Source of the DNA: CAWBBA01 sp963729795
GTDB lineage: Bacteria; Desulfobacterota; Desulfomonilia; Desulfomonilales; Desulfomonilaceae
Length of the DNA stretch: 64,000 bases
Assembly: GCA_963729795.1 (NCBI GenBank)
Contig: CAVSPC010000016.1
Span: forward strand, 434,001-498,000
Reading direction: 5' to 3'
Below the pieces are notes generated by a model. That model was not told the DNA's origin. It searched no databases and saw only the letters and a list, made by a program, of their open reading frames with translations. The translations under genes were made by a program, and so were the position numbers. Shown piece by piece: positions 37,049-47,142 of this stretch (position 1 is the first letter of the stretch; each line of letters starts with the position of its first letter).

Positions 37049-37702
37049 ATGCCACAAAGAAGCTCCCAGACTCGCAAGAGCATTGGAAAGGAGACTGTCA
37101 GCCCCCCGGCTGTCTCTCCGGGAGAGCTCGAAGTGAGCATTTTGGAAGTAATGAAAAAGCATGCAGCAAAGAAAGGGCTGACCTACTCCGAGCTTCTTAA
37201 GAAGTGTGGCGCGCGCCTGAAGCGGTCTTTGGCGGCATTGTTCAATCGAAAGGAGCCCAGGAGCGAAGACGTCAAAGGGCTTCTCTATGATCTTTGGGGA
37301 AGAGGCCTTCTGTTTTTTGAGCCTCCTAATCGTGGTCAGCGGGTGGGGCGAGTCTGGGACATGGAGTCGGCACGGAACGTCTTTCCGTTAGCATGCCCCT
37401 TCGCGCCGGAACGTGATAGCTCCAAACAGACCACCGAGGTCAGCCAAGAAGCACTTAAAGCGGCGTACAGCGAATTCGTTCCAGAGCATCTAGGCGGGTT
37501 TGTGCCGATTTTCAAGGTGCGCCGAGCACTAGGTTGGTCAAGCCAAGCATTCGATAGCCTACTGTGGGACCTAAACGAACGACACGATCCTGTGGTGGAA
37601 CTGCATGGAGGAGATCCTGCCGATCTGACCGAGGGAGAAAAGCGAGATTCTTTGTGGAAGGACAGCAGGCTGCTGATTCGGATGCGCTGGAGGGTGCCAT
37701 GA
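37049..37702 (+). CDS. Winged-helix-like protein of an unrecognised two-gene operon
   Basis: 217 aa, not assigned to a family. After a basic N-terminus it shows two helical segments that look like winged-helix repeats: LEVSILEVMKKHAAKKGLTY (residues ~29-48) and VPIFKVRRALGWSSQAFDSL (about 150-170), the second followed by LLWDLNER and VVELHGGDP. A G-rich site (GGGGTGAGG) precedes the ATG. Its stop overlaps the next ATG (ATGA), so the two products are probably made in step. It may act as a DNA- or protein-binding partner of the ATPase. Confidence 0.7.
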   Translation: MPQRSSQTRKSIGKETVSPPAVSPGELEVSILEVMKKHAAKKGLTYSELLKKCGARLKRSLAALFNRKEPRSEDVKGLLYDLWGRGLLFFEPPNRGQRVGRVWDMESARNVFPLACPFAPERDSSKQTTEVSQEALKAAYSEFVPEHLGGFVPIFKVRRALGWSSQAFDSLLWDLNERHDPVVELHGGDPADLTEGEKRDSLWKDSRLLIRMRWRVP

Positions 37703-39771
37703 AGGAGTCAGGACTTCAACTCCCCTTCAATCCGTTCGTAGATATTGCGGTAGGCAATCCCTGGAAATCTGACGAGCCCGACGTCAGGAGCATAAACTCC
37801 GGGGCCTATGACGGCTTGCTTAGGCTAATCAGACAGCTCGACAAGACTCCGCATTTGGCCGCGCTTGTTCTGGGATCTGCCGGGAGCGGAAAGACTCACT
37901 TGATCAAGAGGCTCCTGCAGTCCCGTGATGCGGATGTGCTGTTCGTGTACGTTCACCCCATGAAGGATCACAAGAGGGTATTCACCACTCTCATGGAGCA
38001 TGTTTCGACAAACTTGGCTGCCCGTACTCCTTGGGTCAATGAAACCACGCATGCGACCCAGCTCGATCTCACAGTCGTAAATGTGATAACAGCCGCTTTC
38101 GAGCACTACCTTTGCCTAAATCCGGAGGACCCGGGGAGGATCTACCTTAAAAGCATAAAGAAAGATCCTCTGAAGATTCTGTCATTCAGGAAGTCCCGGA
38201 AATGGAACGTACTTATCGACAATGCCCAAGAATTTTTGAAAGACAGACCTTCTTTTCAGAGCGCGACCTCAAAGAAAGTGCTCCGAGCATTGTTTCAGTA
38301 TCTCGACAAATCTAAGCGGGAAGCAGTGTGCACTTTTCTTAGCGGCACAATTCCGGATCAAGAGGAGTGCGAAGCTCTCGGCCTTATTTATGGCGAAGGG
38401 GACTGGTCAATTGAGGCCCAGGAACAGCGGTCCAAAGACATTCTGAAGACAGTCGGCGGTCTGCTGGAATTCTATCGTCCTATGGTGTTGTGCTTCGATC
38501 AACTGGATTCCATTGAAAGTCCTGAATTGATAAGAGCAACTGGAACCCTCTTCATGGACATCGTGAACGAAATCGAAAACGTCCTGCCAATAGCATTCAT
38601 GAGGCCGGAGAACTGGGAGAATCATTTCAAGAAACACCTCGACCAGTCAGCCGAGGATCGAATAAAATCTCAGTGCCTTTCGCTGGAGGGGTGCAATGTC
38701 GATCAAGCCCTGGATATAGTTAAGGAAAGACTCGCCTGGGCATTTCGGGCAGCTTCGGAGGTTCCGCTCGATCCCTTCTTCCCCTACGATCGCTCCATGA
38801 TCGAAAAACGGCTAAAAGGTGTGACCAGCCCGCGTGACGTCCTGTCCATAGCCAACAGTGTGCTTTCCAAAGGGAAACAACCCCAGCGGCGCGAAGATCC
38901 CACGGAGGTAGTGAAGAAGCAGTTCGAAGCCGAACGTGAAAGGCTGCTGGCTTTAGGCGAAAAAGAGCCGCTACGCCAAGACACGGTGGTAGCGGCCTTC
39001 AAATTGTACTTCGAAAACCAAAAGGATCGGCATGGCTACCGGGCGAAAAACGTCGAAGTCTCAGGCGGCGACATCAGACTTCATGCCATGCCAACCAATG
39101 GGGCCATTCGAGAAAGAGTAGTCGAAATACGCGTCGAAACGGCTATCCATTGGAACCCGCTTGGCAAGTCTCTCGAGAGAGTCAAGAGATCATTAGAAAG
39201 TCACTTGAGCGACTTCGTGTTTCTTATCCGGGATGATCGATGCCGGATTCCTCCGAAGAAAGGGTCCATGCCGAAGACAGTCGAGAAGCTGAGAGAGTTT
39301 CAACGTGCAGGGGGTCATTTGCATTACATTGACTACCAGACCCTTACTACACTTTACGCTCTGGTACACACGTGGGACAAAATCGGCGCAGGCGACCTTT
39401 CATATATTTCGGGTCAACATGGAGAGCGCGATGACATAGACCTCGCGACCTTTCTCTGGTTCGTGAGGCAAGAATTTAATTGCGACTTGCTTAACCGGCT
39501 GGAGTTCCAGTTCTTGGAGGCAGAGCGTGCCAAAGGACAAAGAGTGCTTCGGCCAAGCGCCCAAAAAGAGAAAGAAATCTGTTCAGCTATCCAGTCCATT
39601 CTTGACGAGGCTCCTTACAAACTCAAACTGGAGCAAATACTGGTGCGGCTTGAAGAAAGGGGCATCGTGAAAGATCTGACTCATAGCTTTTTGGCGGAAC
39701 TGATTGGCAAGCACAGCGACAGGTTCGGCAATATCAGCGTTACACCGCCCCTATACTTCCTGAAGAAGTAA
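37699..39771 (+). CDS. Large P-loop ATPase of an unrecognised two-gene operon
   Basis: 690 aa, soluble, no family named. Walker A GSAGSGKT is at residues 59-66 and a Walker B-like VLCFDQLD at 263-270. Residues ~375-390 (SPRDVLSIANSVLS) resemble the lid region of ORC/STAND-type ATPases. A second part (about 425-560) alternates charged helices and short strands (RERVVEIRVETAIHWNPL, then DFVFLIRDDRCRIP) and may be a nuclease-like or recognition domain; no catalytic triad can be proven. The C-terminal ~70 residues look like a small winged helix. The start at 37699 overlaps the upstream stop. Confidence 0.75.
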   Translation: MKESGLQLPFNPFVDIAVGNPWKSDEPDVRSINSGAYDGLLRLIRQLDKTPHLAALVLGSAGSGKTHLIKRLLQSRDADVLFVYVHPMKDHKRVFTTLMEHVSTNLAARTPWVNETTHATQLDLTVVNVITAAFEHYLCLNPEDPGRIYLKSIKKDPLKILSFRKSRKWNVLIDNAQEFLKDRPSFQSATSKKVLRALFQYLDKSKREAVCTFLSGTIPDQEECEALGLIYGEGDWSIEAQEQRSKDILKTVGGLLEFYRPMVLCFDQLDSIESPELIRATGTLFMDIVNEIENVLPIAFMRPENWENHFKKHLDQSAEDRIKSQCLSLEGCNVDQALDIVKERLAWAFRAASEVPLDPFFPYDRSMIEKRLKGVTSPRDVLSIANSVLSKGKQPQRREDPTEVVKKQFEAERERLLALGEKEPLRQDTVVAAFKLYFENQKDRHGYRAKNVEVSGGDIRLHAMPTNGAIRERVVEIRVETAIHWNPLGKSLERVKRSLESHLSDFVFLIRDDRCRIPPKKGSMPKTVEKLREFQRAGGHLHYIDYQTLTTLYALVHTWDKIGAGDLSYISGQHGERDDIDLATFLWFVRQEFNCDLLNRLEFQFLEAERAKGQRVLRPSAQKEKEICSAIQSILDEAPYKLKLEQILVRLEERGIVKDLTHSFLAELIGKHSDRFGNISVTPPLYFLKK

Positions 39772-40204
39772 CAGGGGATGATTCGACCTACTCACATTCG
39801 GAGAATCGGACTGAGTCCCCGGCCGATTTCTCATGAGTTTCGGGTCCTGTTAAACCGTTGCAGCAACAGGGTAACCATTCACCCGCGTGGGGCAGGCTTT
39901 CCAGCCCGCCTTTGTGTTAACTTGGCTGACGGGAGCCTGGAAAGCCTGCCCCACACGTTTGGTGACACTTTCCCGCTGAAAACCGAATGCTGACGCAACT
40001 GGCCACATAAAGCTTGACCGATTCAACGGCTTGTGCCATGTAAGAAACAATGAATATATCATTCCATACCTAGGCATAGTCTGAACAAGTCGTAAGCCGA
40101 ACCTCTTCCAGCCACCGCGGTGGGTATTCCCCAGGAGAAGATTGCCAAACTAAACCTCAAAGACTTCAACCACAAAGAACTTTGTGAGAGAGGAGGACTT
40201 GCTT
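39772..40204. other. Intergenic region between the ATPase operon and fdhA
   Basis: Contains a long inverted repeat (listed at 39887-39954) and the palindrome CACAAAGAACTTTGTG at 40171-40186, just before the fdhA ribosome binding site (GAGGAGG), where it could hide or regulate that site. A short plus-strand reading (GIPQEKIAKLNLKDF...) looks protein-like but lacks a start; it may be a gene fragment. Confidence 0.4.
39887..39954. repeat. Perfect 18-bp inverted repeat
   Basis: GTGGGGCAGGCTTTCCAG (39887-39904) and its exact reverse complement (39937-39954) surround a 32-bp loop. It could end ATPase transcription or be a dispersed palindromic element. No second copy is in the window. Confidence 0.7.
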
Positions 40205-43200
40205 ATGGATGTCACTCGCCGGGAGTTTCTAATAGTCTCCGGCATGCTGGGCACAGGTGTGGCACTGTCATCGCTGGGCCTTGATTGGGGGTCGGCAAAG
40301 GCTTATGCCGACGCACTCAAGATCAATAAGCTGAAGGCAGCCAAACACTCCACGTCGATCTGTCCGTACTGCTCAGTAGGCTGCGGACTAATCGCCAGCA
40401 CTGACACGAAATCCGGAAAAATCATCAACATTGAGGGTGATCCCGATCATCCCATCAATCAGGGTACCCTGTGTGCAAAAGGCGCATCCGTCTTCCAAAC
40501 AACTGCCGCCAACCCCAACCGGCTAACCAAAGTCCTGTACCGTGCTCCGTGCGGTGACAAATGGGAAGAAAAAAGTTGGGATTGGGCCGTCACAGAGATC
40601 GCAAGGAAGGCAAAGACAACACGTGATGCCGGTTTCGTCGAGAAAAACGCCAAAGGCCAGGTCGTCAACCGTGTGGAGACCATAGCCCATCTGGGAAGCT
40701 CAAACATCGACAATGAGGAAGTTTGGGCACTTAATGCCATGATGCGGGCGATGGGACTGGTTTACATCGACCATCAGGCACGAATATGACACAGCCCAAC
40801 TGTAGCGGCTCTGGGAGAGTCGTTCGGTCGCGGCGCAATGACGAATCACTGGGTGGACCTCAAAAACAGTGATTGCCTCCTGATCATGGGCAGCAATGCT
40901 GCAGAAAATCATCCCATCAGCATGAAATGGGTCATGAAGGCCAAAGAGAACGGGGCTACAGTGATTTCCGTAGATCCTCGTTATACAAGAACTTCGGCCA
41001 TTTCTGACTTCTACACGGCTTTGCGTTCGGGAACGGATATCGCCTTCCTCGGCGGGATGATCAACTACATTCTTGAAAAGAACAAATTCTTCAAAGATTA
41101 CGTGGAAAACTATACCAACGCGTCATACATAGTAGGCGAAAAGTACGATTTCAATGATGGCTTGTTCTCAGGCTATGACCCCCGGACAAGAAAGTATGAC
41201 GTTACGACATGGGCTTTCAAGCGGGACGACAAAGGAGTTCCGGAAAAAGACCCGACCCTGCAGAATCCAAGGTGCGTCTTACAAATCCTAAAGAAACACT
41301 ATTCGCGATACACTCCGGAAAAGGTTTCGGACATCACGGGCACTCCCGTACAAGATCTAGTGAAAGTCTACGAGATGTATTCGTCCACCGGAGTTCGAGA
41401 TAAGGCCGGAAGTGTCCTGTACGCCCTGGGCTGGACCCATCATACGTTCGGGACTCAAATTATACGCACGAGCGCAATCATTCAATTGCTACTTGGAAAC
41501 ATCGGCATTGCAGGCGGTGGAATCAATGCCTTACGGGGACAACCTAATGTTCAGGGCTCCACGGACGGCTGCCTGCTGTTCGATCTTATGCCCGGGTACC
41601 TGAAAGTTCCGAGATCATCGCAACCAACGCTTGAAGCCTATTTGAAATACAACACACCAAGAACCGGTGAATCACAATCCGCCAACTGGTGGCAAAATTA
41701 TCCCAAGTACACAGTGAGTCTACTGAAATCATTTTTCGGCGAGAAGGCTGTTAAAGAAAATGACTTCGGTTACGCTTGGCTGCCCAAGCCAGACGATGGA
41801 GCCACGTATTCCTGGCTGGACACGTTAGACGTGATGTACGCGGGGAAAATCAAGGGTATGTTCGTCTGGAGCCAAAACCCGGCGGGCAGTTCCCCCAATA
41901 CCAACAAGGTGGTAAAGGCCCTATCGAATCTCGATTGGCTTGTACATGCAAACATTTTCAACAACGAGACTGCATCCTTCTGGCACGGCCCGGGAATGGA
42001 TCCCAAGAAGATCAAGACTGAAGTCTTCCTCCTGCCCGCTGCATGTTCCATCGAAAGGGAGGGGAGCAGTACCAACAGCGGTAGACTGGTACAATGGCAC
42101 TACAAGGCTGCCAAGCCTTCCGGGGATGCCATCGCTGACGGAGAAATGATCAGTCGCCTGATCCTCAAGCTCAAAGACCTGTATCAGAAGGAAGGCGGCA
42201 AGTTTCCGGCTCCGATCCTGAATCTGAAGTGGGACTACCTGGACGACAAGGGCCGTTTTGATCCCAACAAGATGGCCAAGGAAGGCAACGGCTATTTTCT
42301 CAAGGAAGTGACGCTCAAAGACCCAACCGGGAAGGAGGTCAGCTTCAAGACGGGTGATCTAGTTCCTACGTTTGGGTTTCTGCAAGCCGATGGCAGCACC
42401 TCGTGCGGAAACTGGCTCTACTGCGCTAGCTATACAAACTCGGGCAACATGATGGTCCGCAGGGGCAAAGACGACGCTACCGGTCTAGGGCTATATCCAG
42501 GCTGGGCATGGTGTTGGCCGGTGAACCGGAGGGTCCTTTACAACCGCGCTTCCTGCGACCCGAGCGGTCAGCCTTGGAACCCCAAGAGAGTCCTCGTGAA
42601 ATGGGAAAACGGCAAATGGGTGGGTGATGTGCCCGATGGACCTTGGCCACCTATGAGTGACAAAGAAAAGGGCAAGCTCCCCTTTATCATGAAGCCCGAC
42701 GGCGTGGCATTCCTGTTCGGTCCCGGGATGGCTGACGGCCCACTCTCCGAGCATTATGAGCCCTATGAGAATCCTCTTGGAAAAAATCTGATGTCTTCGC
42801 AAGTCTGCAATCCCGTATTCAAGGTCTTCAAAAGTGAGATGGACAAGGTTGCCTCAGCGGATCCAAAGTTTCCGATTGTTTGCAGCACCAATACGATCAC
42901 GGAGCACTGGTGCTCCGGTGCCATGACCCGATGGCAGCCGTGGCTCCTCGAGGCTCAACCCGAGCTATTTGTGGAAATGAGCCCGCAGCTCGCGAAGGAC
43001 ATCGAAGTGAAGAACGGCGATCGGGTCAAGGTTGCCTCTATCAGAGGCGAGGTGGAATGCGTTGCCTTAGTGACGCCCCGCATAAGGCCATTCAAAGTGG
43101 CCGGAAAGATTGTACATCAGGTGGCTATGCCATTCAGTTTCGGATGGCTGATCCCCAGGTCAAACAAAAACTCATCCACGAATATCCTGACGCCCGCTGT

Positions 43201-43264
43201 CGGAGATGCCAACACTATGTGCCCCGAGTACAAGGGCTTCATGGTCAATGTGATGAAAGCATAA
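40205..43264 (+). CDS. fdhA: Formate dehydrogenase catalytic subunit, selenocysteine-containing
   Basis: Mo/W-bis-MGD enzyme oxidising formate to CO2, about 1019 aa. The N-terminus is a twin-arginine signal (TRREFLIVSG, then hydrophobic to about residue 36), so the enzyme works in the periplasm. A [4Fe-4S] site ICPYCSVGCG with a later Cys in GTLCAKG follows. An in-frame TGA at 40787-40789 is codon 195, in the context DHQARI-U-HSPTVAALGESF, the conserved active-site position. GAGGAGG precedes the ATG at 40205. The fdhB subunit gene follows after 13 bp. Confidence 0.95.
40787..40824 (+). promoter_or_regulatory. Selenocysteine UGA with SECIS-type hairpin
   Basis: TGA at 40787-40789 is followed 14 nt later by a hairpin (40804-40824): a 9-bp stem including two G-U pairs, GGCTCT against AGAGTC at its top, and loop GGG. 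Position and size suit a bacterial SECIS bound by SelB. Confidence 0.75.
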
Positions 43265-43277
43265 GGAGGTGTGAGAC

Positions 43278-43925
43278 ATGTCTGAAGGATATTCGATTCT
43301 GGTTGACACCTCCAAGTGCACTGCTTGCCGCGGCTGCCAAATAGCCTGCAAGCAGTGGAATCAGTTGCCCGCAACGGTTACGAAGAACTGGGGAAGCTAC
43401 CAGAATCCGCAGGACTTGTCGACAGAAACGTGGAAGCTGGTCCGATTTTCGGACGGCGCCAATGGCAATGGCAAACCCTACTGGTATTTTTTCGCCGATT
43501 CGTGCAGGCACTGTCTATCACCGGGGTGCATGACAGCAGCAGAGAAGGACGAGATAGTCCAGGATGAGAAAACCGGAGCCGTGCTCTATACGCCGAAGAC
43601 AAAAGACCTGGATTTCAAAGCCGTGGTCAAGGGATGCCCGTACGATATCCCGAGGCAGGATCCCAAGTCGAAGGTTCTGTTCAAATGCACCATGTGTTTC
43701 GACAGAATCACAAACAATCAGATACCCGCGTGCGTGAAAACGTGCCCAACAGGCGCGATGACGTTTGGCGAACGGAACAAGATACTGGAGATGGCCAAGA
43801 ATAGAGTTGAGGAACTAAAGAAGAATTATCCGAAAGCAGTTGCACTGAACGCGGACGATGTCAGAGTGATCTTTATAGTGAAAGATGAACCGCAAAAGTA
43901 CTACAAGTTTGCGGCCGGCAAGTAG
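43278..43925 (+). CDS. fdhB: Formate dehydrogenase iron-sulfur (beta) subunit
   Basis: 215 aa ferredoxin-like electron-transfer subunit. Four cysteine clusters typical of FdnH/FdhB are present: CTACRGCQIACKQW, CRHCLSPGC, CTMCFDR and CVKTCPTGAM. No signal peptide of its own, consistent with export along with FdhA. GGAGG lies before the ATG. No gamma (cytochrome) subunit follows, so electrons likely pass to soluble periplasmic cytochromes. Confidence 0.95.
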   Translation: MSEGYSILVDTSKCTACRGCQIACKQWNQLPATVTKNWGSYQNPQDLSTETWKLVRFSDGANGNGKPYWYFFADSCRHCLSPGCMTAAEKDEIVQDEKTGAVLYTPKTKDLDFKAVVKGCPYDIPRQDPKSKVLFKCTMCFDRITNNQIPACVKTCPTGAMTFGERNKILEMAKNRVEELKKNYPKAVALNADDVRVIFIVKDEPQKYYKFAAGK

Positions 43926-43949
43926 CTTGGAAATTTGAATTTGCCTCCA

Positions 43950-44040
43950 ATACCGATTCGCTTTCAAAATTGTAAGAAAATCCCCTCTAACCCCCCTTTA
44001 GTAAAGGCGGGATGGGGGGATTCTGAATACGAATCGTTAT
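43950..44040. repeat. Palindromic intergenic repeat, family A, copy 2
   Basis: ATACCGATTCGCTTTCAAAA at the left end, core CTAACCCCCCTTTAGTAAAG, right end TGAATACGAATCGTTAT. 91 bp in the space between fdhB and aor. Confidence 0.88.
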
Positions 44041-44049
44041 AAGGCAGTA

Positions 44050-44088
44050 AGATTGGGGAACCCTTTTAAAAAGGGAGTTCCCCGATCT
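44050..44088. terminator. Hairpin between convergent fdhB and aor
   Basis: AGATTGGGGAACCC faces GGGAGTTCCCCGATCT with only small mismatches; the loop is TTTTAAAA-like. It can end transcription from both sides. Confidence 0.7.
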
Positions 44089-44121
44089 TCTTGTGGACAC
44101 GGATTCCCTTTTAATTCCCGA

Positions 44122-46017
44122 CTACGGATGTGCAGGAGTCGCGGCCTCCACATCCCCCAACCCCAGTTCTTCCAGTTTTTCTTTCGTCGGAATGCCGGTT
44201 TGTTTGTCCCAGGCCCGCAATTCGTAGTATTCGTCCTTCATTTGTTCGAATTTTGACTTGTCGAGGACCGCTCCCTCGTACTTGCCTTTGGGCAGCGGCT
44301 TTTCGAAAAACTTCCTTGGTAGAGAATCGTCGGCCCTGGTCAATCCTTGTCGAACGTCAAACATCCGCTCCAGATTTCGTATTCGTTCGGCTATTTGGAG
44401 CAGCCGCTCCATTTCCCAATCTTTGCCGGTCACAACCCTGAAGAATTCCCAGGCCTTTGTCACATCGTGAAAAACGTGAAGTGTGTACGGCCACGTGCAT
44501 ATTCCCAGGCTGTCCGCCACGATTACATCGTGTTCGGAAATGACGGTAGAGAGGGCCTTGCCCTGGTACGAATGGGGGATTGCAGCTTCTTCGCTACCGA
44601 ATTTTGCCTTAGCAACTTGTTGGAACCATTCGGGAGCGTTGTGCCAATCAATCTCGATGAGGCTTCCACGCAGCGGCAGCGGGTCTCCGCGATGCCCAAC
44701 GGCCTGCATGAGCGCCGAAGCATGAAACGCTCGGAATTCATAAGGATGCGGAGCCAGTCCCTTCACCAGATCCAATTTATCGACTGCGGCAGGTCCGAAG
44801 CTCTCCGCTGCGACTCTCTGACCCTGAGCCAGGAGATCCCCGTAGCCCTCGCGGTTGGCGATCTTTTGAATCGTGGTTAGTATTGCCTCCTTGTTGCCTC
44901 TTTCCATCGCGATGCCGTCCGTGTCCTTCGCAGAGATGATACCTTCATGATAAAGCTCCATCAGCAAACCCACGGAAGCGGAAGTTTCGGTAGAGTCCAA
45001 CCCCAGCCTGTTGGCCATCGATATGGCCTGCCAGAACACGTCCATGTCCAAATTCCAAACCGAGCCGGTGAAGCCGCTCCAAGGTTCGCACGTGGTGTGG
45101 CCCTTACCTATTCCAGGTACGTTTAAAAAATTCTTGCAGCGAATGGGACAGGCAAAACAGCCCACATTCTTGAGCTGATACTTTTCAACGTACTCCGGGC
45201 CTCCGTAATCTTTGATGATGTCTTCCCAGCATACGTCCTCGAAGTAGCCGACAGGAAAGAAGCTGAGGTCATACATCATGGCCACGAAACGAACATTGCC
45301 CCAATTGGACAGTTCCTTGCACGCGGGATGTTCTCGGATCTCTTGGTTGACGTCGATGGAGAGCTTCAGCATCTCGTCGGGCTTCGCCACACCCACGCTC
45401 CCTGAGCCACGCACAGCGATCGCTTTGAGGTTCTTCGAGCCCATTACAGCGCCTATGCCGGTTCTGCCGGCGGCCCCCGCGTACTCGGTTATGAGGCAAG
45501 CGAAGCGAACCAGCTTCTCCCCAGCCGGTCCAATGCATACAGATTTGATCTCGGGATCACCCAGTTCCTCCTGAATTGCTTTTTGAGTCTCGAAAGTGTC
45601 TTTGCCCCACAAATGCGCGGCATCCCGTATTTCTACGCGACCGTCTTTGATCCAAACATAGCAAGGCTTCTCCGCTTTTCCTGTGATGATAATGTGGTCG
45701 AATCCCGCGTACTTGACCTCGGGCCCCCAATAACCTCCAAAGTTGGATTTGGCTCTCAGGTTGCTCATGGGCGAAAGCGCGGTCACATCGGTTCTACCCG
45801 AAGAAGGCATTGCAGTACCCGTCAGTGGCCCCATGTTGAAGATTAGAGGATTACCGGGATCGAACGCGTCGGTTCCCGGAACGTAGTGATCGTACACGAG
45901 GCGAACGCCGATGCCCCTCCCTCCCAGAAAATCCTCTATATAGGGTTCGGTCGGTTCTGTGGAGACATGGCCCTCAGTTAGATTTATCTTTAGAATCTTG
46001 CCCACCCATCCGTACAT
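44122..46017 (-). CDS. aor: Aldehyde:ferredoxin oxidoreductase
   Basis: Tungsten (or molybdenum) bis-pterin enzyme oxidising aldehydes to acids with ferredoxin as acceptor; cytoplasmic, 631 aa. N-terminal YGWVGKILKINL and FLGGRGIG are typical, and GCFACPIRCKNF supplies three cluster cysteines, with a later Cys in SLGICTWP. AAGGAG lies 7 nt before the ATG at 46017. It is transcribed away from the mop locus and converges on fdhAB. Confidence 0.95.
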   Translation of the reverse strand: MYGWVGKILKINLTEGHVSTEPTEPYIEDFLGGRGIGVRLVYDHYVPGTDAFDPGNPLIFNMGPLTGTAMPSSGRTDVTALSPMSNLRAKSNFGGYWGPEVKYAGFDHIIITGKAEKPCYVWIKDGRVEIRDAAHLWGKDTFETQKAIQEELGDPEIKSVCIGPAGEKLVRFACLITEYAGAAGRTGIGAVMGSKNLKAIAVRGSGSVGVAKPDEMLKLSIDVNQEIREHPACKELSNWGNVRFVAMMYDLSFFPVGYFEDVCWEDIIKDYGGPEYVEKYQLKNVGCFACPIRCKNFLNVPGIGKGHTTCEPWSGFTGSVWNLDMDVFWQAISMANRLGLDSTETSASVGLLMELYHEGIISAKDTDGIAMERGNKEAILTTIQKIANREGYGDLLAQGQRVAAESFGPAAVDKLDLVKGLAPHPYEFRAFHASALMQAVGHRGDPLPLRGSLIEIDWHNAPEWFQQVAKAKFGSEEAAIPHSYQGKALSTVISEHDVIVADSLGICTWPYTLHVFHDVTKAWEFFRVVTGKDWEMERLLQIAERIRNLERMFDVRQGLTRADDSLPRKFFEKPLPKGKYEGAVLDKSKFEQMKDEYYELRAWDKQTGIPTKEKLEELGLGDVEAATPAHP

Positions 46018-46735
46018 TGTTTTGCTCCTTCGAAGCCTTATGCCTCGCCGGTGAGGTTCCTGCCTCCAGTGGCCACTGGACTGCGTGAGCGTCGAGCGAC
46101 AACGGTTAGCTTATCCCGACTGGAGGTCCGGATGCATATTTACGGTAGTGAGCTGACAGGAAGCGAAAAAGGGGTTAATTCTGATTTGACATAATTTACC
46201 GATCTTGTCAACAGCATGAGAAATAGATTGGGCACGGCAATCATGTGCGAGTTAATTACGACTGAGCATCTATGAATATTTTTAGGGTAAGACCATCATC
46301 CTTGTAGGAAGAGTGACTGCTCATATCACGCAGGATGGATGTGCCCGCACGGACATAAAAAATTCTTGACAACCCGGACAACCGAGGTTACGATTTAGGC
46401 GTTCCTCAACGTTTCTCTCCTCTGGCCTGTGCACATCTCATGTTGTGCCACTCGTGTGCAAGACAACCATTACACTCATCCACAGTAAGTTCTGAGGGAA
46501 GGCATCCTATGCGTAAGGCCTTCTGGCAGTCATTGCTAAGTCCGATTTGGCCAAACATTAGTTCTGGTCCGAGGAGAATCAGCAAGAAGCAAGGTCCGTC
46601 CGCACGTCGGTTGCGAAGCCAAGGCCAGCATACCCGGATTAACTTTCCGTGAGGGATCGTAAAGCTGCGAGAATTACGATCTGAAGATCTTGAGACGACA
46701 ATTTACTTGCTGACGGAACGAAACCAGGGGTTCTT
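46018..46735. other. Divergent intergenic region between aor and the mop locus
   Basis: Holds the mop-side promoter (46366-46394), the perfect palindrome CCAGTGGCCACTGG near 46066-46079 and the inverted pair TTGACA/TGTCAA near 46187-46212. A 47-codon plus-strand frame starts at ATG 46509 behind GAGGGAAGG but has no recognisable product. No cofactor riboswitch could be confirmed by eye. Confidence 0.5.
46366..46394 (+). promoter_or_regulatory. Promoter upstream of the mop locus
   Basis: TTGACA (46366-46371), 17 bp, TACGAT (46389-46394), a good sigma-70 match. It lies about 340 bp before the MoeA-like remnant and 750 bp before mop. Confidence 0.65.
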
Positions 46736-47140
46736 ATGAGGAAGATGGTATCAGCTCACGAGGTTCCTGGAATGGTCTTTTGCCAAGATGTCACCGGAAT
46801 TAGGCCCAGCAGGTTAAAGGGGGGGGGGTAAAAATCATGTGTGGTAGAGCCCGCGGATGCTCGGAGATTGCTCAACGTGAGCAATGGGCGTCTCTTTGTG
46901 TCGGCCCTGACACTAAGACTTGTCCGTGAGGATGATGCCGCGGAGAGAATGGTCCGGGCAGCGATAGGCCCGGGCGTAACGCTTTTCCCAGCCTTTCGAA
47001 GGCGGAATGAACACGGTCGCGGATTCCGAGGAATGGCCGAAGGTCAATGTGGCAGCCGTGAATAGAGTCAATCAATAGAAGAGGTGGCTTACGGGCTGCG
47101 GGTTTTCTCCAAAGACATTGTTAGCTTTGAAAGGAGGCCG
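46736..47140 (+). pseudogene. MoeA-like molybdopterin-binding protein, several frameshifts
   Basis: AGGGG precedes an ATG at 46736. Successive frames give MRKMVSAHEVPGMVFCQDVT, then EPADARRLLNVSNGRLFV, EDDAAERMVRAAIGPGVTL, QPFEGGMNTVADSEE and VNVAAVNRVNQ, which together match the N-terminal two-thirds of molybdopterin-binding (MoeA-like) proteins found beside Mo enzymes. Frame changes lie in a run of ten G near 46820, near 46988 and near 47075. The C-terminal part seems replaced, so this is probably a true remnant. It sits directly before mop. Confidence 0.6.
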
Positions 47141-47142
47141 AA

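Noticed and set aside
40787..40789. In-frame TGA in fdhA read as a nonsense mutation
   Set aside because: The context DHQARI-U-HSPTVAAL is the conserved selenocysteine site, and a hairpin follows at the right distance.
46509..46652. 47-codon frame in the aor-mop spacer
   Set aside because: Has a fair ribosome site but basic, low-information sequence and no recognisable family; mentioned only in the spacer note.
46018..46735. Molybdenum-cofactor riboswitch
   Set aside because: The place would suit it, but the known conserved core could not be matched by eye; a covariance-model search would decide.
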